A stretch of DNA of 5,062 nucleotides from JAHCHL01 sp964546835. GTDB lineage: Bacteria; Armatimonadota; Fimbriimonadia; Fimbriimonadales; ATM1. Of this stretch, positions 1 to 5,062 are shown piece by piece (the first letter of the stretch is position 1; each line of letters starts with the position of its first letter). Made by a program: the position numbers and the translations under genes. The notes beneath the pieces are model-generated. The model did no database searches and had not been told where the DNA came from. It saw only the letters and a program-made list of their open reading frames with translations. The stretch spans positions 1-5,062 of the forward strand of contig CAZJKW010000141.1 in NCBI GenBank assembly GCA_964546835.1, in the 5' to 3' direction.

Positions 1-1
1 A

Positions 2-994
2 TTAGACTTGACTCAGTTGTTTGTGGAAGTCGATATTACGAATCAATTGTTTGATTTCGACAAAAATATGCAGGTTTCGATAGAAGACTGCTCTGCCGTG
101 CTTCAAAACACAGATTGCCCCCCAATCAGAATTGGCCCCCATTGCACCCGAGAACCTACGTGCGAATTTTGGGAATTTTGTACTCATGGTGGTATTGACG
201 ATGACCACATCCTCAATCTCCCATTTGTCTCAAAAATTTATTCGAAACTTGAGCAAAACCAGATAACGAGTATTTCCATGATTCCGGACGGCCTCATTAC
301 CGACAATCGGCAGAAATTAGTTGCAGAATCACATCGAATCAAATCTCAAATCATAAAGCCCGAACTTGCCCTCTCTCTTAATCAATTGCGATTTCCAACC
401 GGATATCTTGATTTCGAAGCCATTATGCCTGCAATACCCATTTTCAAAAACACCACTCCCTATACAACGATTCCCTTTCAATTCTCATTCCACATTGAAC
501 ACGAATCCGGCCAAATTGAGCATTTTGAGTTCTTAAATCAAAATGAATTGGATCCCCGAACCGCGCTTTTTTCAACGCTTTATCCGCTTATTCTGAAATG
601 TAATTCTATTGTCACCTATTCGAGTTATGAAAGAGGCATTCTAAAGAACTTCACAAAAATCTTCGACCAATCGGCAACTCATATGTATAACCACTTTGCA
701 GATCGTGAATTTGATCTATTATCAGCTCTTAAATCAAATTTTGCAGATCCTCGATTAGCAGGTTCTTACTCGATTAAAGATGTGTTGCCTGTTCTCGTTC
801 CTCATCTCAGCTACAATCATTTGGCTATCGCCAATGGTTCAGATGCCCAACATGCCTACTTAGAATTGGTCAATGCGCAAACCGACCCGATCGCAAAAAT
901 CCAAATCAAAAATGAACTCCTTGAGTATTGCAAACTAGACACATGGGCAATGGTTGAACTTGTTCGCACGCTAAAAAACCATTTTCAAGCATAA
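2..994 (+). CDS. DUF2779 domain protein, predicted nuclease, 5' end outside window
   Basis: This is the C-terminal part (330 residues visible) of a DUF2779 family protein. The frame stays open to the window edge and the first in-frame TTG (position 8) has no start context, so the real start lies upstream. Residues are numbered from the codon at position 2. A cysteine cluster, C48-x5-C54-x5-C60 within IGPHC...CEFWEFC, follows; in this family it comes after a Cas4/RecB-like PD-(D/E)XK region and resembles an iron-sulfur site. The DUF2779 domain starts near residue 125, with LDFEA (D137, E139) and PYTTIPFQFSFH (about 153-164). VTYSSYE (about 204-210), D238 and a final YCKLD (Y309-x3-D313) then follow. 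These acidic positions match an RNase H-like DEDD exonuclease, and the Y-x3-D suggests the DEDDy type. Family function is not experimentally settled as far as I know, so nuclease activity is inferred. The stop lies 7 nt before trpB. Confidence 0.85.
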   Translation, partial: LDLTQLFVEVDITNQLFDFDKNMQVSIEDCSAVLQNTDCPPIRIGPHCTREPTCEFWEFCTHGGIDDDHILNLPFVSKIYSKLEQNQITSISMIPDGLITDNRQKLVAESHRIKSQIIKPELALSLNQLRFPTGYLDFEAIMPAIPIFKNTTPYTTIPFQFSFHIEHESGQIEHFEFLNQNELDPRTALFSTLYPLILKCNSIVTYSSYERGILKNFTKIFDQSATHMYNHFADREFDLLSALKSNFADPRLAGSYSIKDVLPVLVPHLSYNHLAIANGSDAQHAYLELVNAQTDPIAKIQIKNELLEYCKLDTWAMVELVRTLKNHFQA

Positions 995-1001
995 TCAATT
1001 C

Positions 1002-2171
1002 GTGAACCCAACTTTAGGACGTTTTGGCAAATTTGGAGGGAGATACGTACCTGAAACTTTGATTCCTGCACTCGATGAATTGGATGTCGAATTTAATAAG
1101 GCGTGGAACGATGAAAACTTCCAAAAAGAATTAAACTATCATTATGCTCAAACGGTTGGAAGGCCCACTCCGTTGACTCATTGCAAACAATTGAGCAAAC
1201 AAACGGGATTAGAAGTTTATCTAAAGCGCGAAGATTTGTGCCACACGGGCGCGCATAAACTAAACAACGCCATTGGTCAAGCGTTGCTTGCAAAACAAAT
1301 GGGCAAGGAACGTATTATCGCCGAGACAGGCGCAGGACAACATGGTGTGGCAACAGCAACCGTTTGTGCATTGCTTAACTTGCATTGTGTTGTCTATATG
1401 GGAGAGGAAGACGTCGAACGACAAAAAATAAACGTTTTCAGAATGAAATTGCTTGGTGCAAAAGTAATTCCAGTTTCAAGCGGTACAAAAACGCTAAAAG
1501 ATGCAACAAATGAGGCCATGCGAGACTGGGTCACAAATGTTAATAATACGCATTACATTGTCGGTTCATGTGTCGGCCCTCATCCTTATCCACAAATGGT
1601 CAAGCAATTTCAATCCATTATTGGTAAAGAATCACGACAACAATTTCTTGAACAAACCGGATGTTTACCGGATGCTGGAATTGCATGCGTAGGCGGTGGC
1701 TCAAATGCCATCGGGTTTTTCGATGGTTTTCTAAACGACTCAACGGTAAAACTCATCGGTGCAGAAGCTGGAGGAAAAGGCCTGGAAACCAAAGACCATG
1801 CGGCTCCACTTACAGCAGGAGAACCCGGCGTTTTACATGGTTCTTTTTCTTATTTAATGCAAGATGACGACGGTCAAATCATTCCGACCCACTCGGTATC
1901 CGCCGGTCTTGATTATCCGGGAGTCGGCCCTGAACATGCGTACCTAAAAGATTCAAATCGAGTCGAATACGTAGCCGTCACCGACAAAGAAGCCCTTAAT
2001 GCCTTCTCATGGCTTGCAAAAACCGAAGGAATTATTCCCGCTTTCGAATCGGCGCACGCAATCGCCGTTTTGAGGAGTATTAAACTCAAAGAAGGTGCCA
2101 AAGTCCTTGTCAACCTAAGCGGTCGCGGAGATAAAGACATGGAAATGGCAACTAAATTCTTCGATTTATGA
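1002..2171 (+). CDS. trpB: Tryptophan synthase beta subunit
   Basis: TrpB is the cytoplasmic PLP enzyme that condenses indole with L-serine to give L-tryptophan, normally in an alpha2-beta2 complex with TrpA. The 389 residues are full length for the family (about 390-400). Visible landmarks are GRFGKFGGRYVPETL at the N-terminus (6-20), KREDLCHTGAHK with the PLP-binding lysine K86, AETGAGQHG with the catalytic glutamate E108, the phosphate-binding loop GGGSNA (231-236), AGLDYPGVGPEHA with D304, and NLSGRGDKD (371-379) with S373 near the PLP ring nitrogen. The sequence type is the common TrpB1 form, not TrpB2. The GTG start is forced: an in-frame stop lies at 972-974 and no ATG, GTG or TTG lies between. 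No Shine-Dalgarno is visible, so coupling to the preceding gene 7 nt upstream is likely. Neither trpA nor any other trp gene is in the window, which is unusual because trpB commonly sits next to trpA. Confidence 0.97.
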   Translation: MNPTLGRFGKFGGRYVPETLIPALDELDVEFNKAWNDENFQKELNYHYAQTVGRPTPLTHCKQLSKQTGLEVYLKREDLCHTGAHKLNNAIGQALLAKQMGKERIIAETGAGQHGVATATVCALLNLHCVVYMGEEDVERQKINVFRMKLLGAKVIPVSSGTKTLKDATNEAMRDWVTNVNNTHYIVGSCVGPHPYPQMVKQFQSIIGKESRQQFLEQTGCLPDAGIACVGGGSNAIGFFDGFLNDSTVKLIGAEAGGKGLETKDHAAPLTAGEPGVLHGSFSYLMQDDDGQIIPTHSVSAGLDYPGVGPEHAYLKDSNRVEYVAVTDKEALNAFSWLAKTEGIIPAFESAHAIAVLRSIKLKEGAKVLVNLSGRGDKDMEMATKFFDL

Positions 2172-3439
2172 CGATTGTTTGGCATCGCGCAGATTTGCGA
2201 ACTCATGACCATCCCGCTTTGTCCGAAGCATGCAAAAGTGGCGAAGTATTGGGTGTCGTTAATCTTGACCCAAACATCCTAAACAAAACTTCCGGTCGAA
2301 GAAAAGCATGGTTTATTGAAAATGCAATTCGATTAAAAAACTCATACAAAGAACTCGGCGGTACACTCACCATCGAAGAAGGCACTCCCTGGGAAGTGTT
2401 ACCTGCTATCGCAAAAAAGCACTCCGCAAATGTATATGCAATCAAAAGTTACACTCCCTATGGAGTCTTTCGAGACCAAAAAGTCGAATCGGATTGCAAT
2501 ATCATATGGTTTCCCGGAAATTATGTCCAAGAACCTGGTTCAGTAATTAAACCTGATGGAAAACCATACACCGTATTCACTCACTATTACAATAAATGGA
2601 AAACATTAGCACCACCCACGATTTTGCCACCTCCAAAACAAATCACATCGCCCAAAACGATTTCAGAAGATTTTGATGTTCCGAATTCGGAAATTCAACT
2701 GCCTCCAACCGGCGAAAGCAGCGCGCAAAAAGCATTGCAACATTTCTTAAAAAATAAACTTAGCAATTACGACACCGGCAGAAATTCGCTGGACTCATCA
2801 GGGGTTTCTAAATTATCCTACTATTTCAACATTGGGGTTCTTTCCCCTCGACTCGCAATGAACCAAGCCAAAAAAGCAAACCCAGCGGGTTCAGAAAAGT
2901 GGATTGCAGAAATTGCGTGGAGAGATTTTATGGCAGACTTACTGTTTCACAATCCAAGAATGCTTGTTGAACCGTTTGACGCAAAGTGGAACAAATTTAA
3001 TTGGAATCAGGACAAGCAACTATTCACAAAATGGAAGGAAGGAAAAACCGGCTTTCCCGTAATAGATGCATGTATGCGAGAACTAAACGCAACTGGCTGG
3101 ATGAGCAATCGCGGCAGAATGATTGTTTCGCAATTCTTAACAAAATTGATGTTAATTCCTTGGCAGTGGGGAGAAGAGTACTTCAGACAGCAACTTCTTG
3201 ATGGGGATACATCCCAAAACGTAGGCGGGTGGCAATGGAGCGCCGGACTCGGAATCGATGCTGCACCCTATTTTCGAATCTTCAATCCAATCTCACAATC
3301 GAAAGCACACGATCCAACCGGTTCGTACATCAAAAAGTGGGTTCCCGAATGCAACGGCAATCCCGAACCCATGAAAAACGCAGTAATCAACATCCAAGAA
3401 GCAAGAGCAAGATACTTGTCTCTTGCTTCTCAAGTATAG
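2168..3439 (+). CDS. phrB: Deoxyribodipyrimidine photolyase (class I CPD photolyase)
   Basis: This light-dependent FAD flavoenzyme splits cyclobutane pyrimidine dimers in DNA. Residues 1-130 form the alpha/beta photolyase domain, starting with VWHRADLRTHDHPAL. The helical FAD domain covers about 190-420 and contains WNKFNW, GKTGFPVIDACMRELNATGW (292-311), DGDTSQNVGGWQW (345-357) and DAAPYFRIFNP. By motif spacing the electron-transfer tryptophans are W279, W332 and W355 (E. coli W306, W359, W382). The lesion-binding residues E248, W251 and W357 match E. coli E274, W277 and W384, and N351 matches the FAD-contacting N378. This favours a working CPD photolyase over a cryptochrome. At 423 residues it is shorter than E. 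coli Phr (472); part of the shortfall is between WVPE (391-394) and the final EARARYL, where the usual IHxPW segment is missing. The antenna cofactor is unclear because the E. coli folate-binding glutamate is not evident in SYTPYGVFRD (94-103). The ATG overlaps the trpB stop (ATGA), and TAG is followed at once by an in-frame TGA. Confidence 0.95.
   Translation: MTIVWHRADLRTHDHPALSEACKSGEVLGVVNLDPNILNKTSGRRKAWFIENAIRLKNSYKELGGTLTIEEGTPWEVLPAIAKKHSANVYAIKSYTPYGVFRDQKVESDCNIIWFPGNYVQEPGSVIKPDGKPYTVFTHYYNKWKTLAPPTILPPPKQITSPKTISEDFDVPNSEIQLPPTGESSAQKALQHFLKNKLSNYDTGRNSLDSSGVSKLSYYFNIGVLSPRLAMNQAKKANPAGSEKWIAEIAWRDFMADLLFHNPRMLVEPFDAKWNKFNWNQDKQLFTKWKEGKTGFPVIDACMRELNATGWMSNRGRMIVSQFLTKLMLIPWQWGEEYFRQQLLDGDTSQNVGGWQWSAGLGIDAAPYFRIFNPISQSKAHDPTGSYIKKWVPECNGNPEPMKNAVINIQEARARYLSLASQV
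3397..3430 (+). other. Stem-loop at the photolyase/nrnA junction
   Basis: AGAAGCAAGAG (3397-3407) is perfectly complementary to CTCTTGCTTCT (3420-3430). Inside it, CAAG (3408-3411) pairs with CTTG (3415-3418), leaving the loop ATA and one bulged T at 3419. That gives 15 base pairs in 34 nt, ending 6 nt before the photolyase stop and 16 nt before the preferred nrnA GTG. No U-run follows, so it is not a standard intrinsic terminator. It would hide the alternative nrnA start TTG 3423. A role in mRNA stability or in setting translation between the two genes is an inference, and it encodes the photolyase C-terminus at the same time. Confidence 0.6.
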
Positions 3440-3446
3440 TGAAAAC

Positions 3447-4472
3447 GTGCTGTCTCTCGGTTCAAAAATTGAAGAACTAAACACGCTCATTGCAAATTCA
3501 AAATCAATTTTGATTGCAACGCATCTGCATCCGGATGGGGATGCAATCGGTTCCTCACTCGCACTTGCTGAAGGATTAGAGCAATTGGGAAAACAAGTAG
3601 AAATCATTTGTGCAGATCCAGTTCCGCACAATTTGCAATTTCTCAACAACTGGCAAAGAGTTCACGTCTCAAGAAACTGGTATCCATCGAAAGAAAGCCC
3701 TGACCCGGATTTGCCGGACTTTTTCAAAAATCCCGATTTGGCAATAATGGTGGATCTTTCAGCTTCAAAACGCCTCGCCAGCAATTTGCCTCTAATTCAA
3801 AAAGCAAATGCGCTCGCAATCATTGATCACCATGAAATTGGAGACGATATTCCAAATGGACTATGGTTAATTGAACCCGAACAACCTGCAACTTCCATGC
3901 TGCTTTATGATATTTTTCCCGGAATGGGAATCAAAATTACAAATACAATGGCGCAATGTTTGTTAACTGGCATTGCAACGGATACGGGATGCTTCCGGTT
4001 CCCAAACACCAATGCTAAATGTTTGCACGTTGCTGCAGAGTTGTTAAATCTCGGCGCAAACCTTTCACAAATTAATGAAGAAGTCTGGGAAAAAAGACCG
4101 CTCCCGGCAGCAATCCTCTTAACAAAAGCACTTACAAGAGCAGAATTGCACGCATCTGGAAAAGTTGCCGTCAGTTACTTGATTCCGGACGATTTCTTGG
4201 AAGCAAACGCAATCGATGAACATACGGAAGGCATTGTCAATGAAGTCGGCCGCGTGGACACGGTTACGGTCTTTGCGCTCTTTCGCGAACCAAAACCGGG
4301 GAAAATTCGAGTTAACGTTCGTTCTCGCGGCGACATTGATGTTTCCTCCATCTGCCGAAACTTCGGTGGCGGCGGTCACAAAAATGCGGCTGGATGTACG
4401 TTCGAATCCGACATCCATTCTGCAATGAAAATGCTGCTCCCGGAACTTGAAAAGGCAGCACTTGCTGACTAA
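3447..4472 (+). CDS. nrnA: DHH/DHHA1 phosphoesterase, NrnA-like nanoRNase / pAp phosphatase
   Basis: This is a cytoplasmic metal-dependent phosphoesterase of the NrnA type. Family members degrade RNAs of a few nucleotides to mononucleotides, and many also dephosphorylate 3'-phosphoadenosine 5'-phosphate. Numbered from GTG 3447 (341 residues), the DHH domain shows HLHPDGDAIGS (26-36) with H26, D30 and D32, then MVD with D103, DHH (127-129), and ATDTGCFRF with D179. The C-terminal DHHA1 domain ends in the substrate-binding GGGGHKNAAG (307-316). All metal ligands expected of the family are present. The start is uncertain. TTG 3423 would add eight residues, overlap the photolyase by 17 nt and sit inside a hairpin. 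GTG 3447 lies 7 nt after the photolyase stop, the same geometry as trpB, and leaves a normal length before the first motif, so I prefer it. No Shine-Dalgarno is visible at either. RecJ is excluded by the small size and the motif spacing; other NrnA-like DHH subfamilies remain possible, so the exact substrate is inferred. Confidence 0.92.
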   Translation: MLSLGSKIEELNTLIANSKSILIATHLHPDGDAIGSSLALAEGLEQLGKQVEIICADPVPHNLQFLNNWQRVHVSRNWYPSKESPDPDLPDFFKNPDLAIMVDLSASKRLASNLPLIQKANALAIIDHHEIGDDIPNGLWLIEPEQPATSMLLYDIFPGMGIKITNTMAQCLLTGIATDTGCFRFPNTNAKCLHVAAELLNLGANLSQINEEVWEKRPLPAAILLTKALTRAELHASGKVAVSYLIPDDFLEANAIDEHTEGIVNEVGRVDTVTVFALFREPKPGKIRVNVRSRGDIDVSSICRNFGGGGHKNAAGCTFESDIHSAMKMLLPELEKAALAD

Positions 4473-4475
4473 TCG

Positions 4476-4952
4476 CTACGATTTCTTGAAATGAAGTGCG
4501 GCCGAATTGATGCAATAACGCAACCCGGTCGGTTTCGGTCCATCGGTAAACACATGACCCAAATGTCCGTCGCATCTTGCACACAAAACCTCGACACGCA
4601 CCATTCCTAAACTGCGGTCATCTTTCTTTAGAATTCGATTCTTACTTACAGGTTGATAGAAACTCGGCCAACCGGTACCACTGTCAAATTTGGTTGCCGA
4701 TGCAAACAACTCAAGCCCGCATCCCGCACAAGAATAAATTCCCTTTTCGTGGTGATCCCAGTACTTACCGGTAAAAGCCGATTCAGTTCCCTTCTTTCTA
4801 AGGATTCGATACTGTTCCTCGGTTAATGTCCGCTTCCATTCGGCATCCGATTTTGTAATTTTTTGTATTTTTGGCTCCGAAGATTGACTCTGACCAATTC
4901 CCGCCAGGCCAACAATTGCCAAAACACAAACAATGAAAGCGGTGAATCTCAT
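4476..4952 (-). CDS. msrB: Exported peptide-methionine (R)-S-oxide reductase MsrB
   Basis: MsrB reduces the R-epimer of methionine sulfoxide in proteins. From the ATG at 4952 it has 158 residues: a signal peptide (MRFTAFIVCVLAIVGLAGIG, about 1-22), a short linker, and one complete MsrB domain (about 36-155). Visible motifs are FTGKYWDHHEKG, zinc-binding CAGC (C75, C78) and CARC (C124, C127), FDSGTGWPSF, HLGHVFTDGP, and RYCINSAALHF with catalytic C147 and N149. No MsrA domain is fused. The usual recycling cysteine in GCGWPSF is threonine here (T93), so regeneration probably goes directly through an external thiol reductant. The only cysteine near the leader (C9) lies in the hydrophobic core without a lipobox, so a soluble periplasmic enzyme is likely. 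An upstream ATG at 4994 would add 14 residues (172 in all) ahead of the signal peptide; I prefer 4952 because it gives a compact leader, with an AAGG very close upstream. It converges on nrnA with 3 nt between the stops. Confidence 0.94.
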   Translation of the reverse strand: MRFTAFIVCVLAIVGLAGIGQSQSSEPKIQKITKSDAEWKRTLTEEQYRILRKKGTESAFTGKYWDHHEKGIYSCAGCGLELFASATKFDSGTGWPSFYQPVSKNRILKKDDRSLGMVRVEVLCARCDGHLGHVFTDGPKPTGLRYCINSAALHFKKS

Positions 4953-5011
4953 TACCTTAACAAACGAATCAATGATTGAAACGGTTCCTTGCATGATTAC
5001 TTAAGTTGTTT

Positions 5012-5062
5012 TCACTGAATTACGGAAAGCAATGCTTTGCCCACGCCATATGCCGGAACCAT
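5012..5062 (-). CDS. Possible 3' end of another gene, unidentified
   Basis: On the - strand the frame is open from the window edge to a TGA at 5012-5014 and reads VPAYGVGKALLSVIQ at its end. The composition is protein-like, and the stop lies 59 nt before the preferred msrB start (17 nt before the alternative), which would fit a gene upstream of msrB in the same direction. Only 16 codons are visible, another - strand frame (GSGIWRGQ...) is also open here, and I recognise no family. An open frame this short can easily arise by chance. Confidence 0.25.
   Translation of the reverse strand: MVPAYGVGKALLSVIQ

Noticed and set aside
8..10. TTG as the true start of the DUF2779 gene
   Set aside because: The frame is open upstream to the window edge, the codons before it fit the family sequence, and the family has a further N-terminal domain.
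1236..1259. Cysteine at TrpB residue 80, in the segment preceding the PLP lysine
   Set aside because: This position varies among TrpB proteins and the neighbouring HTGAHK is intact, so no functional change is implied.
1913..2212. 99-codon - strand frame opposite the end of trpB
   Set aside because: It is fully antisense to conserved trpB codons and has no start context or recognisable domain.
2920..2926. WRDF instead of WREF in the photolyase, first thought to be a change of a lesion-binding residue
   Set aside because: Counting from the tryptophan triad shows the lesion-binding glutamate is E248 (E. coli E274), which is conserved; the changed residue is five positions further on.
3397..3437. 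The junction hairpin as a Rho-independent terminator
   Set aside because: No run of T follows on the + strand (the next bases are CAAGTATAGTG), and the downstream gene is tightly linked.
3293..3649. 118-codon open frame on the - strand across the photolyase/nrnA junction
   Set aside because: It lies antisense to two well-supported genes, is rich in Cys and Ser as shadow frames often are, and resembles no family I know.
4119..4584. Several frames antisense to or out of phase with nrnA and msrB (- strand 4119-4418 and 4312-4584, + strand 4216-4428)
   Set aside because: They overlap the conserved DHHA1 and MsrB coding regions, and their low-complexity Arg/Cys-rich translations are typical of shadow frames.
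4766..4775. TTACCGGTAA palindrome
   Set aside because: It is a 10 bp palindrome inside the conserved TGKYW coding segment of msrB and needs no regulatory explanation.

Overview
The window looks like an ordinary, gene-dense bacterial chromosomal segment of moderate to low GC. I see no insertion sequence, phage gene, CRISPR array, tRNA or rRNA. Four genes on the + strand form one tight transcription unit: a DUF2779 nuclease-like protein whose 5' end lies outside the window, then trpB, a class I CPD photolyase, and an NrnA-type DHH phosphoesterase. The - strand carries an exported MsrB methionine sulfoxide reductase that converges on the operon. The last bases may hold the 3' end of one more - strand gene.

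Layout: DUF2779 protein 2-994; trpB 1002-2171; photolyase 2168-3439; nrnA about 3447-4472; msrB 4476-4952 (or to 4994) on the - strand; possible gene tail 5012-5062 on the - strand. The + strand junctions are 7 nt, a 4 nt overlap (ATGA), and 7 nt with my preferred nrnA start, so co-transcription with coupled translation is likely. The convergent junction between nrnA and msrB is only 3 nt. No stretch above 70 bases lacks a gene.

Functionally the operon is mixed. TrpB makes tryptophan from indole and serine. The photolyase repairs UV-induced cyclobutane pyrimidine dimers. NrnA degrades very short RNAs and may dephosphorylate pAp. The DUF2779 protein has the motifs of an RNase H-like exonuclease next to a cysteine cluster resembling the iron-sulfur site of Cas4/RecB-type nucleases. 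Three of the four products act on nucleic acids, so a shared repair or turnover theme is possible, but the grouping may be accidental. MsrB repairs oxidised methionine outside the cytoplasm.

Organism: the exported MsrB fits a diderm bacterium. None of the starts has a convincing Shine-Dalgarno sequence, and two of the operon starts are best read as GTG. This recalls lineages that rely little on Shine-Dalgarno pairing, but I cannot assign a phylum from the sequence alone.

I found no clear previously undescribed system. The most distinctive non-coding signal is a 15 bp hairpin inside the last codons of the photolyase gene, at the photolyase/nrnA junction, with a shorter competing stem that overlaps the stop codon.
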